Shown here in pieces: positions 17,205-25,132 of a stretch of 60,972 bases of DNA. The position numbers and the translations under genes were made by a program. The notes beneath the pieces were generated by a model. That model ran no database searches and was not told where the DNA came from. It worked only from the letters and a program-made list of their open reading frames with translations. This stretch comes from an uncultured Collinsella sp. (GTDB lineage: Bacteria > Actinomycetota > Coriobacteriia > Coriobacteriales > Coriobacteriaceae): NCBI GenBank assembly GCA_900752215.1, contig CAADUO010000037.1, forward strand, positions 1 to 60,972. The letters are read 5' to 3'. The first letter of the stretch is position 1. The number at the start of each line of letters is the position of its first letter.

Positions 17205-17399
17205 CTAGCTCCTGTTCGAATCAATCGCATTTTTCTTAAATGCAGCCGCGTAATTCTTAAAAGCCTTAAAAACGCCATACGCGCAGAAGCTCAAAACAAT
17301 AGCGCCAAGAACAAAGGTGATCTGGGCTTGAAAAGCCCTCACGATCGCGTAGATGACAATAAGAGCAAATCCGACGGCAATAATTCCAAATAACGCCAT
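17205..17399 (-). CDS. small membrane protein, 64 aa
   Basis: Mostly two hydrophobic helices (about 4-22 and 29-47) with a basic C-terminal tail (KNYAAAFKKNAIDSNRS). No recognised domain. A strong ribosome site (TAGGAGGAG) precedes the ATG, and it lies between the membrane GTPase (5 bp gap) and a zinc-ribbon membrane protein, so it is likely to be translated with them. Its short length and spacing argue for a subunit or stabiliser of the membrane part; this is inference. Confidence 0.7.
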   Translation of the reverse strand: MALFGIIAVGFALIVIYAIVRAFQAQITFVLGAIVLSFCAYGVFKAFKNYAAAFKKNAIDSNRS

Positions 17400-17411
17400 G
17401 TTTGTCTCCTC

Positions 17412-17846
17412 CTACTTCCTAAAAATGTTGATCAGCAAGTAAGCAGCGATGATTACGCCGAGACCGATGTATGCCTTCTGAAGGCCAGCGATTACGAGAA
17501 CCAAAGCAACGGCAGAAAGGACGCAGGCTATTTGTCCCAGGCGCTTGTCTGACTCGTACTGCGTCGGTGCGACAGGTGCAGAAGCAGCGGCGCTTCCGCC
17601 TGCAGAGGAGCCCGAAGTCGTTCCGGCACCAGGCGTGGGGCTGGGCGCGGGGGTAGGAGCAGGACCGGAGGACGTCGTCGCGCTAGCCCCGGATGACGAA
17701 CCAGAACCAGAATCAGAAGACGACCCCGTTCCGGAATCCGCCGACGAGCTCGTCGAGCCAGACGCACCTCCCGTCTGAGCGGCTCCGCAATAAGGGCAAA
17801 AAGCCATGCTATCGGGAATTGTTTTTCCGCAAGCCACGCATTGCAT
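17412..17846 (-). CDS. zinc-ribbon membrane protein with Ser/Gly-rich linker
   Basis: A 144-aa protein. It opens with a zinc ribbon (MQCVACG at the start and CPYCG near 18), followed by a long low-complexity Ser/Gly/Ala/Pro linker (about 25-95), a short charged stretch and a C-terminal hydrophobic region of two likely membrane helices (about 104-120 and 123-140) ending NIFRK. The layout, zinc ribbon then flexible linker then membrane anchor, is common in bacterial proteins of unknown function. AAGGAG supports the start. It belongs to the promoter-proximal membrane block of the operon together with the 64-aa and 206-aa proteins. Confidence 0.8.
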   Translation of the reverse strand: MQCVACGKTIPDSMAFCPYCGAAQTGGASGSTSSSADSGTGSSSDSGSGSSSGASATTSSGPAPTPAPSPTPGAGTTSGSSAGGSAAASAPVAPTQYESDKRLGQIACVLSAVALVLVIAGLQKAYIGLGVIIAAYLLINIFRK

Positions 17847-17869
17847 GTGAACTCCTTACACGTTCGCTA

Positions 17870-18490
17870 TTAACCACGAAATCTTGGAAGAATGAACTTT
17901 GTAATGACAAACAACGCCGCGATGACGGCAACTACGATGCCCGCAGTCTTCAGAAAGCCAAAGATGATATCGCCGTAGGTATCGAGGATAAACTTGCCAA
18001 TCATAAAGACGCCAAAGGGCAGCAGGATAACGGTGCCCCAGCCAACCTCGTCAATCAGGCCCTTCGAAGCCGCCGCGCCAACCTGAGCCGCGGCCTCGGC
18101 AGAGGGACCGGAACCATCCTGCGAGTCCGTTGAAGAGTCATCGCTAAGGCTTTCTCCCCTAGCAAACTTTCTCCAAAGCCTGCCGTCCATGCGGGTGGGC
18201 ACATCGTCGTTCCCCAAGCAGTAGCTAATATAGACGCCGTACCTATCGCAATGATCGGCAAGTGCATACGCGACCTCGCTACACGACGAATCACAATCAG
18301 CCCAGCACAGTGCGCGCAAAAGCCAGTCTTCCTCGCCGCGTCGGTCACCATTGCGGCTAGCGAACTTCGCGAGAGCGGCGGCCTGCATAAACTTGTCCCA
18401 GTCCGAGGACGCCCTATCGTACGCATCGCACTCCGCTTTATAGTCAAAGGTGTCATAAGGTATGGTCCGAGCTTCGTCGTAAAGCGCCAC
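17870..18490 (-). CDS. hypothetical membrane protein, first gene of the operon
   Basis: A 206-aa protein starting with GTG at 18490 behind the ribosome site AAAGGAAAG. The N-terminal 120 residues are soluble, Asp/Ala/Cys-rich and helical, resembling TPR- or Sel1-like helical pairs (AAALAKFASRNGD, WLLRALCWADCDSS) without a clear repeat. An acidic Ser/Asp linker follows (about 120-145), then two hydrophobic helices (about 153-172 and 177-200) with a basic end PRFRG. It is the first gene of the operon, 280 bp from the divergent FHA gene. No known family is recognised. Confidence 0.78.
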   Translation of the reverse strand: MALYDEARTIPYDTFDYKAECDAYDRASSDWDKFMQAAALAKFASRNGDRRGEEDWLLRALCWADCDSSCSEVAYALADHCDRYGVYISYCLGNDDVPTRMDGRLWRKFARGESLSDDSSTDSQDGSGPSAEAAAQVGAAASKGLIDEVGWGTVILLPFGVFMIGKFILDTYGDIIFGFLKTAGIVVAVIAALFVITKFILPRFRG

Positions 18491-18550
18491 AACTCTTTCC
18501 TTTCAGCTGGTGAACTTTCGTATTATTTCTATCGCTGAAATTGCGAGAAG

Positions 18551-18562
18551 TGTTGCGCAACA
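18551..18562. promoter_or_regulatory. palindrome TGTTGCGCAACA, candidate operator
   Basis: Perfect 12-bp palindrome in the divergent region between the 13-gene operon (starting at 18490) and the FHA gene (18771). It is identical to the one at 1540-1551. A possible minus-strand -10 (TAATAC) lies about 30 bases from it towards the operon. Confidence 0.5.
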
Positions 18563-18770
18563 TCTAAAATGGTCGCAAAAGGTTATGCGAACGGCGGTCG
18601 GGACACCCCGTCCGTTGCTTTGCGTGACCATCATTCGATTCGTGCTACCCGTGTCATCGCGCCGAACGTTGAATGCGCCCACCAGCACATTCCTTACGAG
18701 TTGGCCTAAGCCCTGCAATCGGCGCGCACATTTTAAAGGCTCGTCAGGCTAACGACGGGAACGGAGGAGC

Positions 18771-19703
18771 ATGCGTACACCAAGTTCAGAGATGTACGGA
18801 GATCTGCGAAGCTTCGGCGGCATCACCAACTGCGCCGCCGCCTCGATTCTCATTTCGAGCAAGTCTGATCTGTTCAGCCATGTCTCCAATCGTCCGTTTC
18901 TTTCGCGAAAGATTACAAACGCCGCGCCGGGTTCTATCGATCCCGCCGAGTTTTCTAACTTTGGCATTAGCACTCAGACGTTGTTTTCGAAAATCATCTC
19001 GAATTTGGGCGGATCAAATGCGCGCCGTCTCGTGTCCGCGCACTATGCGGGGCCAGCGGCACTCAACATGCAAGAAGCTCTGACCTGCATCGGCGAGGAC
19101 GCAAGCGTCTATGCCAACGCACTGCACAGAATTAATAACGGGACGCTCAAATCAGAGCTGGACCGCGACATCTTATATCTGCATCTCTTTATCGCGTGCG
19201 GCTGTCTACAAAACGCCTCGGCCGCCGTTGAGAGCACCGAGATGTTTGCCAACGCAAGCCTTGCCGTCTCTTTAAAGACAGAACTGACGAGCCCGGGTAA
19301 TCCGAAACGAGCTTCCCGCAAACCCGATCAAACCCAGCTGGGGTTAATTCGCGTAATCGGTAGCTCGATCGTCCCCCCGATTCACCCCCTGTCTATTGAA
19401 CCCGAGGGAACGGTCATTGGCTCCATTAGTTACAACGCCTCCGATATCACTGATGTTGGAAGCTCGGTGTCACGCCGGCATCTTCATATCTGGCTCGAAA
19501 ACGGCACCTGGTACGCAAGGGGGCTTCATTCTACAAACGGGACGATTCTCATCAGCGGATCGAACGGAAAAGAGCGGACGCTCGAAATGCCCCGAAGCAA
19601 ACGAGGAATTTCAGAGGCCTCTCCCTCCGCAATCATTGCAAATGGTGACATTCTTCAGCTGGGAACGGATACTTCCTTCCTGGTCGTATCCTTGGCTAAA
19701 TAG
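18771..19703 (+). CDS. FHA domain protein, 310 aa
   Basis: The C-terminal third (about 205-308) is a forkhead-associated domain, a fold that binds phosphothreonine peptides: VIGSISYNASD, SVSRRHLHIW and STNGTILI match the GR, SxxH and NG hallmarks, but the Arg of the GR pair is Ser here. The N-terminal 200 residues start with a region resembling PP2C-like or other alpha/beta folds only loosely (GDLRSFGGITNCAAASIL); I cannot assign it. Soluble; no signal peptide. The GGAGGAG ribosome site is strong. It is divergent from the Hsp70/GTPase operon and lies 96 bp upstream of a kinase gene in the same direction. Kinase plus FHA pairs usually mean that the kinase phosphorylates the FHA protein or its partner. 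Confidence 0.85.
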   Translation: MRTPSSEMYGDLRSFGGITNCAAASILISSKSDLFSHVSNRPFLSRKITNAAPGSIDPAEFSNFGISTQTLFSKIISNLGGSNARRLVSAHYAGPAALNMQEALTCIGEDASVYANALHRINNGTLKSELDRDILYLHLFIACGCLQNASAAVESTEMFANASLAVSLKTELTSPGNPKRASRKPDQTQLGLIRVIGSSIVPPIHPLSIEPEGTVIGSISYNASDITDVGSSVSRRHLHIWLENGTWYARGLHSTNGTILISGSNGKERTLEMPRSKRGISEASPSAIIANGDILQLGTDTSFLVVSLAK

Positions 19704-19799
19704 CCGCTGGCAATATCTATCATGACGGGTCAAATCGTCTCCCTTCCGCTCTCCTCGTCTTGATGACCCAGCTTTATTCGTATTGACAGGAGCATTCTC

Positions 19800-21875
19800 A
19801 TGGATATCGTCGACGGCAATAAACTCATCCGTCTCGACACGTTCGATACCGCCGTGGCGGTCGACCCCAGCGCCGAGGATGATGCCAAGCGCCGGTTTAT
19901 GACGCTTATTCTTCAAACGGTGCACCGCGGCGCCGGCAGCATCGGGCACGTGCTGCGTGCGACCAACACGAGCGGCGAGGTCTTTGCCGTCAAGCTACTC
20001 AAAGACAACGCCATCCTTTCCGGCCAAGCCCCCGACCGCTCCGCCGAGCAATCGGCAGCGCACCTGGCCAACACCGCCGCGCTGTTCGAGGAGTACCGTC
20101 ATCTGTGTACCGTCTCGCACCTGCGCGGATTTCCGCGCGTCTATGGCTACGGCTCGTGCGAGGATGACCCGCTCATCCTCATGGAATGGGTCGAGGGCAC
20201 CTCGCTCAAGCAGGCGCTGCCCTTGCTTCCGCACGACGCCTCGGGCGGGCTAACCACCCAGATGGTGGCCGCCGTTGGAAACGCCGTGCTTCGCGCACTC
20301 CTGATGACCCAGGGACTCGTAAATCCGGTCGTCCATCGCGACCTGTCGCCCGCCAATATCATGTTCCGCACCACCAGCCGAACGCTCGAGCAGCAGATTG
20401 CCGATTGCTCCTTTGACCCCTGCCTCATCGACATGGGCTCCGCGACCATGGCCCTCGGCGACGACACGATCACCCGGCGCGCCGACATCTGGCGCTTTGC
20501 CACACCCGCATACGCCGCGCCCGAGATGCTCACGCAGGATATCGAAGGTATCGCGGCCCTTCGCCGTTCGCCCGCGGTCGACGTCTATGCGCTTTCGAGC
20601 ATTCTGTACCAGCTCTACAGCGGTCGCAAACCGTTCGACATCGAGTCGACGGGCGCCGCGGCAACCGGCTCGTTCTACCTCATAAAGACCAAGACCAAGC
20701 CGGCACCGCTCGAGCCGCGCTGCAATGACGACGAAGCGCTCGTCCAGATCATCATGAAAGGCATCTCAGTCGAGCAGTGCGATCGCCCTACCGAGCAGCA
20801 GATGCTCGAGGTGCTCTCGGCATACCTCACCGATGCCGAATCCGAAGGCCGCGAAGGCGCAGGAGACGAGGCCGCGATTGATATCGATTCTGGCACGCAC
20901 CTTAAGGTCGACGTCGCCGGCGAGCGAGCGCGAGAGATTCTGGAGCAGGCCCGGCACGATGCCATGACCCGCCGCCGCTTTATTATCGGTGGCGTTGTCG
21001 CAGCCGCTGCGGGGCTCGGCGTTATCGGGGCGGCAACCCATGGCTTTGGCATCCCCGACTACCTGGACGGCATCCGCGGTTCACTTGACGACTACACTTG
21101 GGATCAGCTGCAGGAGATTTCACTCAAGATTAAGGCCGCCGAGACCCGTAGCGAGGCACGCGAGATTGCCAAGCGTTATCATCTGCTCGATGACAACGGG
21201 CATATCCCCTATCCATGCACCAAGCGCGTCACGCTCACCAACGGGCTGCAGGTTGGCGCGCAGCTCGTGGGCATCCGCCACGATGAGCTTCTGGACGGGA
21301 CGGGCAAGGCCGGACTGACGTTTATGTTCGACGCCGGCATTGCCGAGCGCGATGCCGCGGCCCAACCGTTAAGCGCCGGCTGGGCAGATTGCGAGCTGCG
21401 GGAATGGCTCGACGGCGACGGCCTTAAGCTGCTGCCCAACGAATTGCGCGCACTCATCAAATCTGTCAAAAAGATTTCGAATAACGTTGGCGCTGCCAGA
21501 AGCGCATCGTGTCTGAGCGAGCTGCCCGCAACCCTATGGCTGCCCGCCATGGTCGAGCTGTGCGGTACGCAACCGCCCGAGTCATTTGCCGAGGACTTTC
21601 GCTACCTGGCCGACATCTATAACGGCGAGGGCAAGGAGTACCAGCTCTTCCGAGAGCTCAAGGTGAGTCCGTATACCACGAACGAGACGTTGGTTCGCCA
21701 GTGGAAGGGCAAGGACACCTGTTGGTGGGAACGAACGGCGAGTCCCGACACATCAGAGAGCGAAGGCACGCTCTATATGAACCGCGTGGGACGCGACGGC
21801 GACGTCTTTACGTACGCAACGCCTGCGGAAAAGCCAAACAAGCGAACCTGCGTGATCCCCGGATTCTGCATCTAG
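19800..21875 (+). CDS. membrane Ser/Thr kinase with C-terminal DUF6273-like domain
   Basis: A 691-aa protein. The kinase domain spans about residues 40-345: loop HRGAGSIGHV, lysine in FAVKLLKD, catalytic HRDLSPAN and YAAPEML. The magnesium motif reads DMG instead of DFG. One transmembrane helix (about 399-420, FIIGGVVAAAAGLGVIG) follows RRRR-like basic residues, placing the kinase in the cytoplasm. The outer part (about 430-691) resembles DUF6273: GWADCELREWLDG, LWLPAMVEL, CWWERT and a final CVIPGFCI, a fold seen on many secreted or surface proteins of Firmicutes and Actinobacteria. It probably senses something outside or binds a cell-wall ligand. Kinase part is a paralogue of the kinase at 1-1485. 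CAGGAG precedes the start. Confidence 0.9.
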   Translation: MDIVDGNKLIRLDTFDTAVAVDPSAEDDAKRRFMTLILQTVHRGAGSIGHVLRATNTSGEVFAVKLLKDNAILSGQAPDRSAEQSAAHLANTAALFEEYRHLCTVSHLRGFPRVYGYGSCEDDPLILMEWVEGTSLKQALPLLPHDASGGLTTQMVAAVGNAVLRALLMTQGLVNPVVHRDLSPANIMFRTTSRTLEQQIADCSFDPCLIDMGSATMALGDDTITRRADIWRFATPAYAAPEMLTQDIEGIAALRRSPAVDVYALSSILYQLYSGRKPFDIESTGAAATGSFYLIKTKTKPAPLEPRCNDDEALVQIIMKGISVEQCDRPTEQQMLEVLSAYLTDAESEGREGAGDEAAIDIDSGTHLKVDVAGERAREILEQARHDAMTRRRFIIGGVVAAAAGLGVIGAATHGFGIPDYLDGIRGSLDDYTWDQLQEISLKIKAAETRSEAREIAKRYHLLDDNGHIPYPCTKRVTLTNGLQVGAQLVGIRHDELLDGTGKAGLTFMFDAGIAERDAAAQPLSAGWADCELREWLDGDGLKLLPNELRALIKSVKKISNNVGAARSASCLSELPATLWLPAMVELCGTQPPESFAEDFRYLADIYNGEGKEYQLFRELKVSPYTTNETLVRQWKGKDTCWWERTASPDTSESEGTLYMNRVGRDGDVFTYATPAEKPNKRTCVIPGFCI

Positions 21876-21916
21876 GAAGCGGGCGCCTTGCCGCGGCGGG
21901 GCCCCTCCCCGGCAAT

Positions 21917-21975
21917 TGTCTCGATCTGTAACAGTTAGAACCCAAAAACCGGTCTAAATGTTACAGAACGAGACA
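21917..21975. repeat. 59-bp palindromic repeat, copy 1
   Basis: Arms TGTCTCGATCTGTAACA and TGTTACAGAACGAGACA around a 25-base centre. First of three copies in a row. Confidence 0.9.
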
Positions 21976-21996
21976 AACCCCAGCCCCGCGAGACAA

Positions 21997-22055
21997 CATC
22001 TCAATCTGTAACAGTAAGGGGTCAAAAACCTCTCTAGATGTTACAGATCGAGACA
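21997..22055. repeat. 59-bp palindromic repeat, copy 2
   Basis: Left arm begins CATCTCAATCTGTAACA, right arm is TGTTACAGATCGAGACA; 25-base centre. Confidence 0.9.
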
Positions 22056-22077
22056 TTTGAGTTGACCGCGGACGGTC

Positions 22078-22136
22078 TGTCTCGATCTGTAACAGTTATT
22101 CGGCAAAATCGGGTCTAGTTGTTACAGATTGAGACA
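22078..22136. repeat. 59-bp palindromic repeat, copy 3
   Basis: Arms TGTCTCGATCTGTAACA and TGTTACAGATTGAGACA; one G-T type mismatch; 25-base centre. Confidence 0.9.
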
Positions 22137-22210
22137 TTAGACCGGCTACGGCCCGCCGACCTGGCCATCAGCTCAACCAATAACGAAATGTCATACATTT
22201 CAATCTCCAC

Positions 22211-22241
22211 TAGACACCCCCAGGGGGTATGGGTGTATAGT
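22211..22241 (+). promoter_or_regulatory. copA promoter with CsoR-type operator
   Basis: TAGACA (22211-22216) and TATAGT (22236-22241) can act as -35 and -10 with a long 19-base spacer. The spacer holds the GC-rich inverted repeat ACCCCC-AGGGGGT, the kind of site bound by CsoR repressors. Copper would release CsoR, whose gene is at 25133. Confidence 0.6.
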
Positions 22242-22288
22242 ATCGGCAGGTTAACAATTCCAATACCGAACCACAGAAAGGAGAAGCC

Positions 22289-24628
22289 ATGACTCAAGAT
22301 AAGTTCGATGTGGGCGGCATGACGTGCGCCGCCTGCCAGGCGCACGTGGACCGTGCCGTGAGCAAACTCGACGGCGTCCAAAGCGTCGCGGTCAATCTGC
22401 TCGCCGGCTCTATGCTGGTGGACTACGACCCTGCGCAGGTCTCCCCCGACGACATCTGCACCGCTGTCGACCGCGCGGGCTACTCGGCCTCGCCCATCAG
22501 CACGGGCACCGACGCTGTCCAAAGCGGAAGTGCGCAAGCCAGGTCCGGCGCCGCCCATATGGAGTCGCCGACCAAAAAGTTGGAGGCCGCCGCCTCTGCC
22601 ATGCGCACCCGCCTCATCGTCTCGATCGTATTCCTCATCCCACTGTTCTACATAGGCATGGGGCACATGCTCGGTTGGCCACTGCCCGGCGTCTTCACCG
22701 ACCACACCCACAGCATGACGCTCGCCCTCACCGAGCTCGTCCTGCTCATCCCCATCGTCTATGTCAACGACGCGTACTTTATAAACGGGTTTAAATCGCT
22801 CGCACACGGCGCGCCCACCATGGACGCCCTTATTGCCGTGGGCGCCACCGCCTCCATCGCCTGGTCGCTCTACGCCATGTTCATCATGGCCGACCAGTTA
22901 GCCGCGGGTCAGGTACACGAAGCCATGATGACGGGCATGGACAATCTGTATTTTGAGAGCGCCGGCACCATCCTGTCGCTCGTCACCGTGGGCAAATACC
23001 TCGAGACGCGCAGCAAGTCCAAAACCGGCGGCGCCATCGAGGCGCTCATCGACCTGGCGCCCAAGACTGCGATCGTCGCGGCAGAGGACGGCAGCGAGAC
23101 CACCGTCGACGTCGACAGCATCCTTCCCGGCCAGGTCCTGCGCGTGCGCCCCGGCGAGTCCATCCCCGTCGATGGCGTGGTGCTCGAAGGCAGCTCGGCC
23201 GTGGACGAGAGCGCGCTCACCGGCGAGTCCATCCCCGTGGAAAAGACCGCCGGCGACACCGTCAACGCCGCCACCGTCAACCGCACCGGTTCGTTTACCT
23301 TCCGTGCCACGCGTGTGGGTGCCGAGACATCGCTCGCCAAGATTATCCAGCTCGTCGAGGACGCCAATGCCACCAAGGCACCCATCGCCCGCATGGCCGA
23401 CAAGGTCGCCGGCGTGTTCGTGCCCGTGGTGTTCTTGATCTCGGCCGTGACCTTCTTGGTGTGGATGGCACTGACCGGCAGCGTGAACGAGGCACTCACC
23501 TCCGCCGTGGCCGTGCTGGTGATCAGCTGTCCGTGCGCGCTCGGCCTGGCCACGCCCGTCGCCATTATGGTGGGCACCGGCAAGGGCGCCGAGATGGGCA
23601 TTCTATTTAAGAGCGCCGAGGCACTGGAGAACCTGCGCAGCGTGGGCACCGTGGTGCTCGATAAGACAGGCACAGTCACCCGCGGCAAGCCTGCCGTGAC
23701 CGATATCGTGGTAGCCACGCGCACTGACGGCTCGCCCGCCATGAGCGAAAAGGCGCTGCTCAAGCTGACCGCCGCGTTGGAGCGCTCGAGCGAGCACCCG
23801 CTGGCCGAGGCGATTATGGCCGAGTGCGAGGCGCGCGGAATTGTCGCGCGCATGGTCGAGGACTTTGCCGCCGTGCCCGGTCGTGGCGTTACGGCGCGCG
23901 AGGGTCAAAATGTCATCGCCGCCGGCAACATGCGTCTGATGGACGAGTTAGGCGCGAAGGTGCCCGCCGGCCTTGCCGAACAGTTCGCCGCCGAGGGCAA
24001 AACACCGCTGTTCTTTGCCAAGAACGGCGAGCTCGTCGGTACCATCGCCGTGGCTGACGAGGTCAAAGAGACGAGCGCCGAGGCCATCGCCGCGCTCCGC
24101 AAGCTCGGCGTCGACGTGCGCATGCTCACCGGCGATAACCGCGTGACGGCCGAGGCAATCGCCCGCCGCGTGGGGCTGAGCAGCAAGCAGGTCATCGCCG
24201 ACGTCCTCCCCGCCGACAAGGAGCGCCACGTGCGCGAGCTGCAGGATGCGGGCAGCAAGGTCGCCATGGTGGGCGACGGCATCAACGACTCCCCCGCCCT
24301 GGCGCGCGCCGACGTGGGCCTTGCGATCGGCACTGGTGCCGACATCGCCAAGGAAGGGGCGGATGTGGTGCTCATGCGCAGCGACCTCATGGACGTCGCC
24401 CGCGCCATCGAGCTGTCGCGCGCGACGATCCGCAACATCAAGCAGGACCTGTTCTGGGCACTGTTCTACAACGGCATCGGCATTCCGCTCGCCGCGGGCG
24501 TGTTCTTCCCGCTCACCGGATGGCAGCTCTCGCCGATGTTTGGCGCCGCGGCCATGAGCCTGTCGAGCGTCTGCGTCGTAAGCAATGCGCTGCGCCTAAA
24601 ATCCTTTAAGCCTAAAGTGGCAAAATAG
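22289..24628 (+). CDS. copA: copper-exporting P-type ATPase
   Basis: P1B-type ATPase that pumps Cu(I) out of the cytoplasm, 779 aa. An N-terminal metal-binding domain carries MTCAAC (Cys 12 and 15). Eight membrane helices are expected, with the ion-binding motif SCPCALG at 413-419, the phosphorylation site DKTGT at 458-462, the SSEHPLA motif of heavy-metal pumps, TGDN and the hinge GDGINDSPAL. The CPC motif and downstream CopZ and CsoR make copper the most likely substrate. AAGGAG precedes the ATG. Transcription probably starts just upstream at a promoter overlapping a CsoR-type operator. Length is normal for the family with one HMA domain. Confidence 0.97.
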   Translation: MTQDKFDVGGMTCAACQAHVDRAVSKLDGVQSVAVNLLAGSMLVDYDPAQVSPDDICTAVDRAGYSASPISTGTDAVQSGSAQARSGAAHMESPTKKLEAAASAMRTRLIVSIVFLIPLFYIGMGHMLGWPLPGVFTDHTHSMTLALTELVLLIPIVYVNDAYFINGFKSLAHGAPTMDALIAVGATASIAWSLYAMFIMADQLAAGQVHEAMMTGMDNLYFESAGTILSLVTVGKYLETRSKSKTGGAIEALIDLAPKTAIVAAEDGSETTVDVDSILPGQVLRVRPGESIPVDGVVLEGSSAVDESALTGESIPVEKTAGDTVNAATVNRTGSFTFRATRVGAETSLAKIIQLVEDANATKAPIARMADKVAGVFVPVVFLISAVTFLVWMALTGSVNEALTSAVAVLVISCPCALGLATPVAIMVGTGKGAEMGILFKSAEALENLRSVGTVVLDKTGTVTRGKPAVTDIVVATRTDGSPAMSEKALLKLTAALERSSEHPLAEAIMAECEARGIVARMVEDFAAVPGRGVTAREGQNVIAAGNMRLMDELGAKVPAGLAEQFAAEGKTPLFFAKNGELVGTIAVADEVKETSAEAIAALRKLGVDVRMLTGDNRVTAEAIARRVGLSSKQVIADVLPADKERHVRELQDAGSKVAMVGDGINDSPALARADVGLAIGTGADIAKEGADVVLMRSDLMDVARAIELSRATIRNIKQDLFWALFYNGIGIPLAAGVFFPLTGWQLSPMFGAAAMSLSSVCVVSNALRLKSFKPKVAK

Positions 24629-24683
24629 GCTCACCATTAAGTCCATTTAGAACGGGTTTTCCAGGTGCCCGAGATTGACCTGA

Positions 24684-24733
24684 AAGAGGAGCGACGCGTA
24701 CTTTGGTACGCGAGCGACGGCTTGAAGGTCAAG
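24684..24733. other. hairpin in the copA-copZ gap
   Basis: GACCT...AGGTC flank an inner perfect stem GCGTAC-TTTG-GTACGC. It lies in the 147-bp gap ahead of copZ and might be an RNA processing or attenuation element; there is no U-tract. Confidence 0.4.
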
Positions 24734-24775
24734 GTCGGGTGGTTGAGAAAGCCAACACAACAGAGAGGGATACCC

Positions 24776-24997
24776 ATGCGTTACACAATCAAAACTTCCG
24801 GCCTCATGTGCGGCCACTGCGACGCCACTGTCGAGACGGCACTGCTCAACGTGGTCGGCGTGACCGACGCCGACGCCGATCACGAGACCCAGACCGTCCA
24901 GGTGGAGTGCGCCGACACCGTGACCGCCGAGCAGCTCGCCGCCGCCGTCGAGGCCGCGGGCGAGAAGTTCCACGCCCTGTCCGTGACCGCCGCGTAG
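24776..24997 (+). CDS. copZ: copper chaperone (HMA domain)
   Basis: A 73-aa heavy-metal-associated domain protein with the copper-binding loop LMCGHCDAT (CxxC at about residues 11 and 14). It corresponds to CopZ, which carries Cu(I) to CopA and to CsoR. The start at 24776 is preferred over an in-frame upstream ATG (24665) because GAGAGGGA precedes it at the right distance and the domain begins immediately (MRYTIKTSG). Same direction as copA and csoR, so probably one operon, although the 147-bp gap holds a hairpin. Related metal specificities (for example other soft metals) cannot be excluded. Confidence 0.9.
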   Translation: MRYTIKTSGLMCGHCDATVETALLNVVGVTDADADHETQTVQVECADTVTAEQLAAAVEAAGEKFHALSVTAA

Positions 24998-25023
24998 CAG
25001 ACGCTGCCTACTCAATCCTCAGA

Positions 25024-25090
25024 AGTTGCGGTGAAATAGTTCCTGTTTTAGCGCTTCAAGCCCCCAAACAAGAACTATTTCACCGCAACT
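25024..25090. repeat. 67-bp palindromic repeat, copy 1
   Basis: Perfect 19-base arms, AGTTGCGGTGAAATAGTTC and its complement, around a 29-base centre. It lies between copZ and csoR. A second 67-bp copy is at 37687-37753. Confidence 0.92.
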
Positions 25091-25132
25091 GACGGGGGCA
25101 TCCGGAAGATCGACCAGAAACGAGGACCCGAC

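Larger units (their letters stand above)
21876..22288. other. intergenic region with three 59-bp palindromes and copA promoter
   Basis: No gene is seen. It holds three tandem copies of the 59-bp palindrome family and, at its right end, the putative CsoR-controlled promoter of copA. Confidence 0.8.

Noticed and set aside
21917..22136. CRISPR array
   Set aside because: The three units are palindromes of 59 bp separated by about 22 bp of unique sequence, found also singly elsewhere; no cas genes and no direct-repeat/spacer pattern.
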